NCBI RefSeq assembly: GCF_963855985.1
Contig: NW_026973566.1
Location: forward strand, 310,001-374,000
Direction: 5' to 3'
DNA length: 64,000 bases
Source of the DNA: Ostrinia nubilalis
Taxonomy: Eukaryota; Arthropoda; Insecta; Lepidoptera; Crambidae
Below are positions 44,101-55,110 of this stretch, in pieces. The position numbers were made by a program, and so were the translations under genes. The notes under the pieces were generated by a model that saw nothing but the letters and a program-made list of their open reading frames with translations, was not told the origin of the DNA and searched no databases. How positions within the stretch are numbered: position 1 is the first letter of the stretch; each line of letters begins with the position of its first letter.

Positions 44101-44242
44101 AGGTCAGCAGGAAGGTGTTTGCGGCTGCAGCGTCAATAAATAGGTTGCGAAACTTTTTACCCATACCCACCAAAATTGCTCTTGTTCAAGCTCTACTCTT
44201 TTCTATTCTCGACTACGCCGACTGTTGCTATCCTGACCTTAA
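41115..44242 (+). pseudogene. LINE ORF2 endonuclease and RT
   Basis: The ATG at 41115 begins a Ser-rich lead, then an APE endonuclease: NVVHINAQSI, VLVSETWLKP, VRNDRILRTGGGIAIY, and ILMGDFNTCL. A TGA at 41518 interrupts the endonuclease; the same frame then continues. RT follows: LPKKSNPTSYTDYRPISILP, then the 587-bp TTAA MITE at 42839-43425, then NPFQSGFRPGHSTTTAL, LLDFSNAFNTVD, NAGVPQGGVLSPLLF and the catalytic LYADDLQIY. At 44242 a second TTAA insertion interrupts CYPDLN, and the end of the protein lies at 45230. With one stop and two insertions the copy is dead, though RT motifs are well preserved. Jockey/CR1 group is likely; the exact clade is not resolved. Confidence 0.82.
42839..43425. 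mobile_element. 587-bp TTAA MITE, copy 1
   Basis: Flanked by TTAA (42835-42838, 43426-43429) with 12-bp inverted ends GAGCGTTTACGC. Joining the host across one TTAA restores NQLLNPFQSGF of the LINE RT. A second copy of exactly the same length is at 56490-57076, and by eye the two differ at roughly 15-20 positions. It has no coding capacity. TTAA targeting suggests mobilisation by a piggyBac-type transposase. Confidence 0.93.
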
Positions 44243-45225
44243 CCTTTAACCGACGAGGTGCGGTCTCACAGACCGCTCCGGTTTTTGAAATTTCTGGATT
44301 GCAATGTTCTACTTACTCCCGTGTTCCGAGCGTCTCAGTACCTTCGAGTTTAGTTGCCCAAACGCCATTACAGGTAGTGGTTACATCGACGAGGACAGTT
44401 TTAACAAGATAATTCGATTTAAAGTTCAACAGCGGTCTGTGGGACCGCACGTCGCAGACTACGTGACATTTTTGTACCATACTGAAAATGGCGTTTTTGT
44501 TTTAGACGACTAATTTTTCGTAAAAATGATGGATCCTGGGCCACCACAACCTAGGAAAAGACATTTCCTAATGATATATTGATATTTGAACATAATATTA
44601 TGTAAAAGATGGTAGTCTGTAAAAAAAATACCGCGAAACGGGTGGTAAAGCAAACAGTGACTGTATTCTAAGCTCTGACATGCCAAATCAGCCTGATGTC
44701 ATTGCACCAGCTGCAAAAAAGACGTACATTTTAGTCCATCTAAATTGAAAACGAAATTATCTTACAGGTGTTACCTATGCATTCCGAAAATGCTTGGCAT
44801 GCAGTAAAAAAAAATTTCCTGATTTTGCCTGATGTTTACCCTACGTCAATTTTTTTTTGTGCATGTAATGTACTTGTCATTTATTTTTATTTTATTCATT
44901 ATGTTCACTATATTTAGGAAGAAGTATAGTTTTTCTTGCTTTGATTAAAATTTACAAGTTTTATAGGTATTATTTATTGAGCTCTAGTGTAATTTCAATG
45001 AAATTAAGGGTCAAAAAAGTTTTAGCCATATTTAAATAAAAAATATACATTGATTCCTCGCAAATTATACGTATGTTTATTTGTAATACTATAATGTTCT
45101 CAAAAAATATAAAACCAATATACTTTTATACAAAAAAATATTACTTTTTGAGTGAACAGTATAGCGGTCCCACAGACCGCACGTCGCAGACGGCGTGACA
45201 AAAAAATCACGTCGTCGGTTCAAGG
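44243..45225. mobile_element. 983-bp piggyBac-type non-autonomous element
   Basis: Flanked by TTAA (44239-44242, 45226-45229). Ends CCTTTAACCGACGA and inverted CCTTGAACCGACGA match at 13 of 14. A subterminal GCGGTCT.ACAGACCGC hairpin occurs near both ends. Joining the host across TTAA gives DLNETHLAKLERLQN of the LINE. Around 44700-44810 one frame reads PSKLKTKLSYRCYLC, reminiscent of the Cys-rich tail of piggyBac transposases. It looks like an internally deleted piggyBac-like element. Confidence 0.85.
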
Positions 45226-45229
45226 TTAA

Positions 45230-45647
45230 CGAAACCCATTTGGCTAAGCTCGAGCGCCTCCAAAATTTTTGCATTCGTATAATCTACGGCCTGCAAAAGT
45301 ATGCCCATGTTTCTGAGTACCGAGCCCAGCTAAAATGGTTACCGATCAGACGTCGGCGTGACTGTCACATCCTATCCCTTCTTTTCTCTATCCTCTTTAA
45401 CCCAAAGTCTCCACCATACTTGAAGGAGCGTTTTCAATTTATGCAGTCGGCTCTGGGTCACGAAATGCGGTCGTCAAAAAAACTCCATCTTAATTTTCCT
45501 TCTCACACCTCACATTCCTATACGCGATCTTTCACTGTTCAAGCTATCCGTCTATGGAACGCCTTGCCGATGTCTATTTGGCAATCTGAGTCACTTCCTA
45601 TTTTTAAGAAAAGACTCAAGTCTCACTTCCTCACGTTGCTACCTTAA
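45230..45647 (+). pseudogene. LINE ORF2 C-terminal segment
   Basis: Continuation of the ORF2 interrupted at 44242: ETHLAKLERLQNFCIRIIYG, then YRAQLKWLPIRRRRDCHILSLLF, and RLWNALPMSIWQSESLPIFKKRLKSHF to the stop at 45645-45647. The LWNALP...FKK.LK pattern is the standard C-terminus of jockey- and CR1-group LINE replicases. The frame is open once the TTAA element is removed. The 3' UTR follows to 45780 and resumes at 48112 after the TA element. Confidence 0.85.
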
Positions 45648-45780
45648 TTTCCCTACATCTCTATTCCTTTTAGCTTCTTAAAATTCCTATCTATTTTCTG
45701 TTGGCTATCTAGTTCTATCTTTGGTTCGTGTCAAGAATTGTATGTGTATGTATATATTATATGCTATATATGTATGTATA

Positions 45781-47762
45781 CAGGGTGTTGATTTCAATAC
45801 CCGCCATATTTAGGGAGTAGATTAAGTAGCTTATTCTGATCACGAATCAGCAAAAAACTGACTTCCAAATTTTTTATTATTATTTTTTAAATATCTACGA
45901 TTTCCATAATCGACCACTACAGTGCAGAATAGTCCCCCAACGCAAACGGCGCGCGGCGCTCACCCGGTGACCCGGGCAAGCGCTGCGCCCCCCGTCCCAC
46001 GCCCCACTACCCGCGCTCGCCTATGAGTCAGTCAACTATCAGCCACAATCAGCTGTGAGTTCAACGACGACTACTGGACAGAGCTTAATCCAAATCTACC
46101 CTAAAAATGTAATGAGTAAATTAGTTACTTACACCTTATCATGTTACGAGTTTATTTGTTGTTCTAAAAACTAATTAATTAAGTACTCTTTAATTAATAA
46201 AAAAACCTTTTACACGAATTTGCTTCCTTCCGCAAAATATTTTTTTTTACAGAACCTACATTATTATTATTTTTTAATTAAACCATGCTTTTATGTGTGT
46301 GATAAGCTTGTACCTACTTATCATTCAAAAGTACTGTAAACAGATGACAATAATGCTCTTTCATACAGGTTCGTTATTCCTTACATTTCCAGCTCTCTAC
46401 CTTGATAACTTTTACGTCTTTACGATAGTAATTATTAAAATAAAACTTAACTTACTTACCTACCGCAAACTGAACACCTAGAAATAACACACTGGCAAAC
46501 TCTTGTTCCTTCACTTTCGATAGGAGATAAGACAAGATTTTGTTTTTAAACTCGATTGATTTCAGTACCTAAACAAAATTTCATATGTTAAAAGAAAATT
46601 TCATATCTTTCATTTGGAGCGGTGACTTGTAATTGAATACAATAATACCACCGCCTTGCGCGCGGCACGGACATCGGGCTCGCACGGAATAGGTACTTCC
46701 CCATCTTCGTGTTTCGGGCGTCATCGGGCGGCCGGCGCTCAATCGTGGATCATCGATTTTCTCTGTTCATCAGTCCGATTTTGCTATCCACGCAGAGAGG
46801 CCGCGCGCACGCTCCGCGAAATCTAGCTCGTATTTAGAATACCTAGTACTCAATCGCTATTTTCTTATTTCTTGCCTTGTAACTTCAACTTTTCTCTTCC
46901 TCTCTGCTTGATAACTGTTTTCTAGTACTTATTACTTCCTACTACCGTAATAACGTAATTTCATTTCTATCGGCGTTTAATTTAAATACCCTGAACGAAT
47001 GTTAGTTAGGTTCAGGTTAGACTTCCATTCTTCATAACTTACATAAAATAATTCATCATCATGTTCGGGATTATTTTAAATGAATGTAATTTCATTACAC
47101 GAAATAACTACCAAAATTTATTGATATTCTTATCGTTTTAATAATAACGATTAGTAATTAAAGATCTACAAATCATTTGCATTTGAGTGTTTTGAAAGCT
47201 TGCTTTAAGAGCATTAATGATAGGACGAATCTTTTAGTTCACAAAGATTAAACAAAGTATTTTTCCCGCCGCTTTTACATTCTCATTCGTTGATAGACTT
47301 CCTGTACTAAACTGACGAAATTAAACTTTTCTGATGTTAAAAATTACGTAAAGTAGTTGAAAATGAAGAATAACGATAACTACCGATTCACGACGACATT
47401 TGATGGACGTATTTCATCGAATGCACTTTTCTAATTGCAAATTTGCGATTTTTGATTGTTTTCTCGTGCGGTTTTGAGTATTTAGTGTGTGAAAGTGTGA
47501 TAGTGAGTGTAATAATAGTGAGTGAGTGTTAGGAAGATGCCAAACCATACGTACAGTGCTCGTGAGTACGTAAACATGGTTTACTGTTACGGGAGGGCAC
47601 GTGGAAACGCATCTGAAGTCGCATCGGTGAGTAGGTACCTAGTTCTAAACTTAAAGGAATGTGTTTTTTTTAATGTAGGGAGTAAATAATCTGGTAATTT
47701 TGTGTACAAAATACTCCCGCGATTGCGGTAGGTAGTGGCGGAAAGCGCGTAGGTACGCTCCA

Positions 47763-47796
<34 letters not shown>

Positions 47797-48111
47797 GAAA
47801 CAGCAAACTAATTTCAAACGAACTTTAACTTTAGTTAGTCAAACAAAAATACCTATTTACACTACCTATTTTACGTGGCTTCCTTCAGTAGACTATCAGA
47901 CATGATAAGCGAGCGATCCGCGTAGCTCGATGGGTGCCGCAGTTGAACCGTATTGCAGTATTACGAGCCACAGTACAGTTGATGTCGCACGGAAAATATT
48001 CGCTAAAAATTCTACTTTAGTTTGTAATTTTTTTTTTGGTGGATAATGCGTTTATATAAGTCATAATAGATCACCTAAATAAATATGGCGAGGATTGAAA
48101 TCAACACCCTG
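45781..48111 (+). mobile_element. 2331-bp TA-flanked Tc1/mariner-like element
   Basis: Ends CAGGGTGTTGATTTCAAT and its inverted match, about 31 bp with two mismatches, flanked by TA at 45779-45780 and 48112-48113. It inserted in the 3' UTR of the LINE. The outer CAGGGTGTT is shared with the element at 18152-27392. The interior is mostly AT-rich with GC-rich patches near 45950-46020 and 46660-46820, a (CA)n at 47765-47792, and one coding-like exon. Confidence 0.82.
47537..47626 (+). pseudogene. First exon of a transposon helix-turn-helix protein
   Basis: Thirty codons from an ATG that follows a leader-like stretch, ending exactly at a GTGAGT splice donor. The peptide has Y..REYVNMVYCYG followed by A.GNASEVAS, resembling the N-terminal helix-turn-helix found in insect Tc1/mariner-related transposases (an EY..M...YG...GNA....A pattern). 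Only about 480 bp remain before the element end, and no matching second exon or DDE domain was found there, so the gene was probably truncated by internal deletion. The family call is inference. Confidence 0.5.
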
Positions 48112-48341
48112 TATATTAATATATTTTATGTATTATTTGTATGTATTATTTTGGGTTAAATTTTACACTTGTGTTTATTATTATTTATTTCATTAGTGTC
48201 GACACCGCCTTCCCCTTCATTTGTTTTAAGTAACTGTCCTCTCTATAGGTTGTCTGGAAGAGATCGCTTCATAGCGATAAGACCTTGTACCTTATGTGTT
48301 CCTTTTCTTTCTATTTCTTTTATGTGGTGTACAATAAAGAG

Positions 48342-48372
<31 letters not shown>
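48112..48372 (+). other. LINE 3' UTR end
   Basis: Contains GGTTGTCTGGAAGAGATCGC, a TACAATAAAG polyadenylation signal and the terminal (ATT)n. It completes the LINE that starts at 39579. Confidence 0.75.
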
Positions 48373-48376
<4 letters not shown>

Positions 48377-48379
48377 TCT

Positions 48380-48843
48380 GTTTCCCTATGTCATACGTCA
48401 AGCGCGCCCTCCGTGCTCGCGCGTTTGAAGACTGGCAGACAAGGTACTCCGAGGTGCCGCAGGGCAGTCACACCAGGACTCTCTTCCCAGACCTCCAAAC
48501 CATCTCCCAGTTCCGAATCCACACTTCCCCATCCTTCCATTTGACCCAATTCCTTACGGGCCATGGGGCCAACCTCTCCTACCTCCACCGATTCCACATA
48601 TCCCCCACCGACGCCTGTCCTTGCGACGGCACCACCCCCCAGGACCCCCTCCACCTCCTTATCCATTGCCCCCGGTTTGCTGCCAGGCGGCACGAGTACG
48701 TAGCGCGGTGCAATTTTAAGTCTGTGGACCCCTGTGACTTCACTGCCATCGCCAACAGTGGGGGGCTCGCTCGTTCCCTGGTTGAACTGGTGGAGTACGT
48801 TTATGAGCGTTTAGGGGAGTTCAACAACTCCTCCCCAGTATAA
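48380..48843 (+). pseudogene. C-terminal domain, R1-clade LINE element D
   Basis: Resumes the frame broken at 39578: CFPMSYVKRALRARAFEDWQ, then FLTGHGANLSYLHRFHISPTD and the Cys/His cluster CPCDGTTPQDPLHLLIHCPRF, ending at a stop at 48841-48843. The same domain order is seen in element A at 12520-12660. Frame and sequence join exactly when the LINE and one TACCTCT copy are removed. This region is open but belongs to a copy lacking most of its RT. Confidence 0.8.
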
Positions 48844-49433
48844 ATAGCTGCTCGCAATCCACCAACTCCGACGCTCGCTTGCGTGTTTAGCTCAAATTTT
48901 CATCCATAGCATTCATCATCGTCTTATTTACTTAAATTTTTATTTTCATTTCTTATTTATTTAATTTTAATTTACTTTATTCCCTCTCTGTTAGGAATTT
49001 TCTTACTGACACCTAATGCCAACTAATGCAGTATAGTCACTGTCATTCCCCATGACGCTCCCTTACGACTGGATCGCAGCGGGCTGGGGGCGACGACACT
49101 AAAAACTTCCACCAGTCTCCAGCTTGCTGTGTTTGTAGGAGGCTAACGGTATAGCTGGGCCTTTCCCGAATGCCCCCCTACAAGAAAAACACAGTTGTCT
49201 GCGATGCAGACCCGTCAGTTTTGACCACTTCTACTCGTGGCGGATGTGATGTTCCGCCATAAACCCACGGAGACTTCTATGTACATCTTTTATACACAGT
49301 ATATACACAAGGAAAATATATACACTGTACAAGGAAAAGATATATTTACAACACTATGTACAAGAATATGTACAAACATTGGCATTGCAGACAGGTGTAA
49401 ATGGCCTGCCCGCAAATGTCCAACTACCAAGTA
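48844..49433. other. 3' UTRs of elements D (plus) and E (minus)
   Basis: The first part (to about 49010) is AT-rich and continues element D. The rest is the 3' UTR of minus-strand element E, with a GC-rich patch near 49060-49180. The exact joint is not visible and no duplication was found. Confidence 0.4.
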
Positions 49434-52400
49434 TCAAGGTCGACGGGCAAAAGCCCGCCGCCTTCGGCCCATCCTTCTACGGCGAGCTGGGTCTGCGAGG
49501 GGATCCTCTTCCCTCTCCCGCTCAGCCGTCTCCTTCTCCATCATGACGGCCTCACAATAGGCCTTAAATGCGTCATATCCGGTGTCACTACCGACTATGA
49601 CCTTGACCACTGCCGGTAGCGATAAGTCAGATCCAATGGCCGCACGGAGCGTGGCTCGGTGCGGCTCCCACGCAGTGCACACCTCTAGAGTATGCTCTGC
49701 TGTGTCCTCAATTCCGGCACCACAATGGTGGCAGGCGGCGGTCCTCTCACCGCCGATTCTGTGCAGGTATCTCCCGAAACAACCATGTCCGGTCAACACC
49801 TGCACCATCCGGTACGTAAGTGGGCCACCGCGCCGCTCCAACCACTCCTTTAAGCAGGGCTGCAGTGCCTCGACCGTCCGGTGGCCCGCACTGGGCTCCA
49901 TCAGACAGGCCGACCACTCTTCCACAATCTCGTTGCGGGCCTCCTCCCTCCAGTGCTCTATTTCCCGGGGCGCTGGTGGGTTACCACTGCGTCTTGCGGC
50001 AGCGGTTTGCCGGTAGACCTCCGCCAACACCCGGGCCTCGAGCTCCCATGGAGGGGTACCCGCAAGCGCACAGGCCGCTTCCCGAGACACGGTGCAGTAT
50101 GCGCGCACCATTCTCACCGCCATGACCCGTTGGGGCCTTCTCAGTGCCGTCAAATTGTCCCGTCCGTTGAGGGAGTTAACCCATATGGGGGCGCCGTACA
50201 GAGCCATGGATCTGATGACTCCAGCGAATAGACGGCGGCACCCCAGGTGTGGGCCTCCTAAGTTTGGCATGATGCGGCACAATGCCGCTGCCGTCTTCAT
50301 CAACTTGGGGGCGAGATACCGAAAGTGGGCTTTGAAATTCCACCGGCTGTCGAGGACCAATCCTAGATACTTCATCGTCGACCCGAAGCCGATGGAGACG
50401 CCACCCACCACGATTTCCGCCCCCGCTGGTGGTGATCTTCTGGGCCCGTGGAAACAGATCGCCTCTGATTTATTCAGAGCGACCTTTAGCCCTAACCGTC
50501 TTATGCGATCTACCACTTGTGCCACTCCAGCTGTTGCGAGTATAGCTGCGTCCCTGTACGTCCGTCCTTTGGCTGTAACCAGAGTGTCGTCGGCGTAACA
50601 AACTACCCCGATACCATGTAGGGCCGAGCCTCGGATTGCCCAATCATACCCGATATTCCACAGGAGTGGACCTAAGACCGACCCCTGTGGAACACCGCGC
50701 GATACAGGCCACCTGCCCCAACCATCCGCGGACGGAAAGATCACGTCACGGCATCGCAGGTAATCCATCACAATTCTTTGCAAGTATACAGGGAAACCAT
50801 GATACTTCAAAGCCTCTTCAATGCACCCGTGAGGGAGGGTGTTAAAAGCGTTGGCAATGTCTAGAGACACCGCCACTACGCAGCCCCCACGGGCAACCTC
50901 GTCCTCGGCAAGGGTCTTCACCTGTTGGATGGCATCTATAGTGGACCTGCCCCGCCGGAAGCCGAATTGGTTCTCTGCCAAGTTTGGTCCCGTCTCTTCA
51001 AGGTGACGGTTGAGTCGGGTGGCGATGACACGTTCCAACAACTTGGCAGCCTCGTCCAGTAAAACAATTGGCCTGTATGCCGACGGGGAGTCCACTGGCC
51101 GACCTTCTTTCCTCAGCAGTACGAGTTTCCCCGTTTTCCATTTCCGAGGGAAATGGCCTCGCCTTAGGCAGGTTGTGAGGAGTTCCCTAAACCGGGGCTC
51201 CAACCCGTTTTTCAGGGCAAGGACCCAAGCCTTCCCTGGTATTCCGTCCGGTCCAGGGGCAGTGTTTTTCGCCTGCAGGCGAAGGATGGCTGCCCCCAAT
51301 TCACCCTCCGTGACCTCAGGTCCTTGTCTCCACTGACTCCTTCCGAGCTGATGCACACTGGAGGAACCCATTCCTCTCTTGCTGGAAACAAGGCCTCAAC
51401 CACATTGCTCAGTAGACCAGGATCCATGGTGGTGGTATGCGGGGGAGTCCACGGGCGCAGCTTGCTCATAACAAGCCGATATGGTCTCTCCCACGGATCC
51501 TGGTTTAGGGTGGAGAGGAGCTCCTCCCAGGCAGCGTTTTTCGCCGCCCCAATCGCACCCCTGAGCGCCTTTTTGGCCTCCTGATAAACCGCATACAGCG
51601 GACCGTCCTGACTCTCGTCCCGGTTTCTTCGCCTGCGGTGTCGAGAATAGCAGCGCCTTGCGGCTACACACGCCTCTCTTAGTCGAGCCAGTTCTGGAGA
51701 CCACCAGTGCACTGCTGTGCGAGGCGGCAGCACCCTTACTCTGGGCATCGCCGCATCGCACACGTGCGACATGGCCTCCCTGAACCACTCAACTTCGCGG
51801 CCTGGCTCTGCTCCATCTGACCACGGCGACCAGCTCTCTACCAGTGCTGCTATTGCCAGTGTATCGCGGTCTAGGCGCTTCAGCGCCCACCGCGGACCAA
51901 TCTCTTCCGGGGATCGATTTGTGCTACTCGGGGGGACCTGAAAGGGGGGAGAGATGTCGAAACGCACATATCTGTGGTCCGACAGAGTCTCAACCCCCTC
52001 CATCACCTCCCAGGTCTGGACAGGGCTCGCGAACGTAATTTCCACAACGGAGCCGCCCTGCATTCGCACGCATGTGTCAACCGTTCCCCGGTTCACCACT
52101 ACCAGTCCGTGCGATACCAACCAGTCCTCCACTAGTTCCCCCCGAATATCCGTCTCACGGGAGCCCCACGATTGCGATTTCGAGTTGAGGTCTCCGGCCA
52201 CCAACACTTCGTGGGGACGACCCCACCCAGTCAGCAGAGTACCGGCCTCTGCTAGGAACGTCTCGAATTCGGCGACAGAGCGATTCGGAGAGAAGTAACC
52301 CCCCATTATCACAATGTCGCCTACCAGAGCGGCGACGCATCCCCGGCCCCTCCGGATCTTACTGAAGGGTAAGGAGTCCGCTGCTGGGTTGGTGATCACT

Positions 52401-52564
52401 GCGACTTTGTCCTCCAGGTCGCCAGCCCAATCATCCCTCTCGTGCACGTAATAAGGCTCTGTCACCACACATACGTGTGTCATCCACTGTGCCATGCTCT
52501 GGTGTAGAAGATCCTGAGCTCTGGCACAGTGATTGACGTTCGCCAACAAGAACCTTTGAGCCAT
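49434..52564 (-). pseudogene. ORF2 (endonuclease-RT), element E
   Basis: Starts at the ATG 52564 (MAQRFLLANVNHCARAQDLL). The APE endonuclease shows VVTEPYY, LVAGDLNSKSQSWGS and TLSDHRYVRF. A linker has VHWWSPELARLREAC. RT has KNTAPGPDGIPGKAW, SAYRPIVLLDEAAKLLERV, VSLDIANAFNTLPH, RGVPQGSVLGPLLWN and catalytic CYADDTLV. The C-terminus has VLTGHGCFGRYLHRIGG and the cluster CHHCGAGIEDTAEHTLEVC. No RNase H is present, unlike element A. The frame shifts once between 51330 and 51371, in the segment before the RT, by a single-base indel. Apart from that no stop interrupts about 1040 residues. Confidence 0.85.
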
Positions 52565-52565
52565 A

Positions 52566-53819
52566 CTAATCGCCGGTCATCTGAACCTCCTCGTGCCCCG
52601 GTGCGGGCTGGGATGACATTGGCTGGCTCTTCCTAGCACTTGCCGCTGCCCTCCTTCCAATCTTAGTGGCAGGAGCCTTGCAGGCTTTACTGCCTACTCG
52701 ATGCCCCGCCGGTCTGTCTGTCGTCGCGCAGAGTGAGCAGTGAGGGTCATTGCTACATTGTGCTGCGATGTGTCCTAGCTGGCCACACCTGAAGCACTGC
52801 CGACTGCGGTCCACCTGTGCCGGGTACACTGCTTGGACGTGCCCTGCTTCGAGGCATCGGAAACACCTCAGATCCCTATTCGGTAATAGTCTTACTCTGG
52901 CGGCAACCCAGCCGACGAGAAGACGACCCTCCAGCACGCTCTTAGCAGCCGCCGTGGGACACCGAACATACACCGCCAACAACCCAGTGTGATCGCGGCG
53001 AGGGGTCCCGACCTTCACGTTATCCACTGAGCAATCTACCAGCTTTGCCACAGCGGCTGCCACTTCCTCCGCCGTGACTGAGTCGTCCAGGCCCGATACT
53101 CTGATCTCCGAGCACTTTACGGGCCTAGATACCCGCACCTCGTCGTCTTTAAAGATGCCCTTAAGTTTGTCTGCCAGGAGTCGTCTGCTTTACCATCACT
53201 AGTGGCCCCGGGAACCGGTGATGGCCCTGCGGAAGCGCACGGCTTCAATGCCAAGCTCTCCGATGTCGATGCACCTCTTGGCTTCTCCGATCGCCTTCTC
53301 GTACGTAACGCCCTTCTCGGTCGCTCCGGGCTGTATAGACAGCACCACAGCGGCTGATCTGGGCGGGCGCGTTTTGATCTGGGCGGGTTGAGCCGTCCTT
53401 TTCGGTCCCTTAGAGGGCGCCTTTTTTCCCTTATCTCCGTTCGTCTTTCCCTTCTTGACGACAGTGCTCCAGCCCTCGCTCATAGAGGCTGGCGCAGGTG
53501 GTAGCGTGCGGGGAACGGGTGGAGCAGTCTCTACTGGGGCTACTTCTGCCTTCTTGTTTTTCTTCCCCTTCTTCTTCCTGGCCTTGCCCTTCGGGGCCTC
53601 GTTAGCCCTTGGGGCAGGTATGTTTTGCGCAGCCGGAGGAGAGCGCCTTTTCTCCGTCTCTCTTGGCGTTTCCGGCTGCGTGTGTGACGTCACAATTTGA
53701 GGGGGAGGCTGTAGAGGGGCCTCCTTTTGCCGTCTTTCAAATGCCAGGGCCGGGCGAAGCCTCGGCTCTGGGTTCAGGCGCGATTCGAGCCCTTCAATTC
53801 GGGTGTTGATCCGCGCCAT
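52566..53819 (-). pseudogene. ORF1 (gag-like), element E
   Basis: Probable start at ATG 53819 (MARINTRIEGLESRL). The N-terminal half is Pro/Lys-rich with a basic GKARKKKGKKNKK tract that could act in nuclear entry or RNA binding, then a conserved R1-type segment (SAAVVLSIQPGATEKGVTY). A frame change lies between 53199 and 53138. The second segment has a globular RNA-binding part and three Cys/His knuckles: CFRCLEAGHVQAVY, CFRCGQLGHIAAQC and CSLCATTDRPAGH. In the first knuckle the last Cys is Tyr (a single-base change, TGC to TAC), so zinc binding there would be lost. It stops two bases before the ORF2 ATG. Confidence 0.78.
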
Positions 53820-53907
53820 TGTCACGCTGAGAATATAGAAAGAAAAGAAAGAAAGAAAGAAAGAAACATTTATTGCCATAGACATCACAAAAGACAAAAG
53901 ATGCAAA

Positions 53908-54535
53908 TTTAAGTTCTTGAGCCTTGATTCTAGACGATTGCTCCTATCAGCCATGTTTTTATACAATCTAATAAATAATGAAATCGATTGCATAGACCTC
54001 TGTAACCTGATCCACTTTAGCGTCCCCAGGCGTGCTGCGCTCAGAAGCACACGCAGAGACGAGAGAACCTTTTATGTAGACTTGTGTAAAACCAATGCGG
54101 GTTTACGAGCCCCACTCAATAGACTGTTGTCCATTTACAACCAGAACTTTAATAGCATCGATTTTTCCCAGAGTTCCTCAAGATTTAAAAAGCATATTTT
54201 AGACACTCTGCAAAGTGACCAAATTAAAATTAAGATAAATTAAATGAAAAAAAAAAAAAAAACAGAACAAAATTAATAATTAAAAGTCTGAACATAATAT
54301 TAATTACTTCTTGGTGTTGAGCTACACCGCGTTTATAAGGTGTACCTTAATTGTAATTGCCTCGCTCTATATTACATGGTTTCATTATCAATATGTGGAT
54401 TACGTAGTGGGATGTGTTACCACATAAATAATACATAAGTCTAGTAGATAAGTTAATTTTTGTAACACATTTGTTTGTAATTCCTAAAATAAATAAATAA
54501 AATAAAATAAATGTAAAATAAAAAATAAAAAAGCA
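53908..54535 (+). mobile_element. 5'-truncated jockey/CR1-group LINE tail
   Basis: A 620-bp insertion encoding only the end of a LINE replicase, with two A-rich runs (A16 near 54249 and an AATAAATAAAATAAAAT-like stretch near 54490). Its right end merges with the A-rich part of the SINE-like repeat. Confidence 0.65.
53917..54243 (+). pseudogene. LINE ORF2 extreme C-terminus
   Basis: A frame of 108 codons: SLDSRRLLLSAMFLYNLINN, IDLCNLIHFSVPRRAALR, FYVDLCKTNAGLRAPLNRLLSIYN. The pattern of SL..RR....FLY.L.N, then R....F......N.....PL.R....YN is the standard end of jockey/CR1-type replicases. The domain normally starts further upstream, so this is a 5'-truncated copy and not a gene. It is a different family from the LINE at 39579, whose C-terminus reads LWNALP. 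Confidence 0.68.
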
Positions 54536-54692
54536 GATAAGACAGGTGACATAAAACATACAATGAAAGAGCAAGTAAACTAAGCAGTGCCACCCTGTCG
54601 CACAGCGATGCCCATCGCAATGGGACCCCACTCAGCATATGCCGTGGCCCCCGGTGAGGGAGGCCACGACGCTGGTTTTCAGTGTGCCCCAT

Positions 54693-55069
54693 GCCGAGTG
54701 AGAGTCACGGACACTAACCTATACTGCATAAAATATACATACATAAATAATAATTTTAAGTGTAAATACAGACGAAGTAGAAAAGATGTGATAAGATATT
54801 TATAAATGAAAAGATAATATTTAAAAAACAAAACTGTGTGTGTGTACATAATAATAATAATAAATTGTAATGTATTAAAGTGCGTTTGTGTATACTGTGA
54901 TTGTGTGTGTCTCGACGTCCGCAAAACAGTCTCGATCGATCGAATCATTCTGCGTGGTTGTGGCTATTCATTCATAGCATCAGTTAAATCAGTTTGGCCC
55001 ATAATCTTGAGCGCTTTAGTCGCATCGCATACCCACAATACAAAAATAATAAATAAACAAAATAAAATA
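54693..55069. other. AT-rich DNA, no gene recognised
   Basis: Low-complexity AT-rich sequence with a (TAA)n at 54848 and TG-rich stretches. No coding motif seen. Confidence 0.5.
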
Positions 55070-55106
55070 TGTCGCAGACGGTCATGAGTACGGACACTAA
55101 AGTGAA
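55070..55106 (+). repeat. 37-bp LTR-start-like repeat, left copy
   Basis: Begins TGTCGCAGACGGTCATGAG and is identical to 60502-60538 in the same orientation. It may be the start of a left LTR whose remainder was lost or displaced by the hairpin element that follows at 55111. Confidence 0.6.
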
Positions 55107-55110
55107 GTAA

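Larger units (their letters stand above)
39579..48372 (+). mobile_element. Two-ORF LINE (jockey/CR1 group) with three nested DNA elements
   Basis: Flanked by TACCTCT (39572-39578 and 48373-48379) and inserted in element D. It carries ORF1, ORF2 and a 3' end with GGTTGTCTGGAAGAGATCGC, TACAATAAAG and an (ATT)n tail, a 3' end I associate with abundant lepidopteran LINEs. Removing the nested TTAA MITE, piggyBac-type element and TA element leaves about 4.9 kb, compatible with a full-length copy. From 39579 to 39805 lies a short untranslated leader. Confidence 0.85.
49020..53819 (-). mobile_element. Nearly complete R1-clade LINE element E
   Basis: Minus-strand LINE with ORF1 (53819-52566) and ORF2 (52564-49434) closely spaced, GC-rich coding and a 3' UTR to roughly 49020. 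It is the most complete R1-clade copy in the window; each ORF seems to need only one frame correction. Its 5' end abuts a SINE-like repeat at 53840. Confidence 0.8.
53840..54692 (-). mobile_element. SINE-like short retroelement, copy 2 (interrupted)
   Basis: The same repeat as 11169-11434. On the minus strand it runs from GGGGCACACTGAAAACC near 54692 to AATAAATG and (TTTC)n at 53840. It is split between about 53908 and 54535 by a LINE tail in the opposite orientation. A flanking duplication could not be fixed. Confidence 0.72.
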
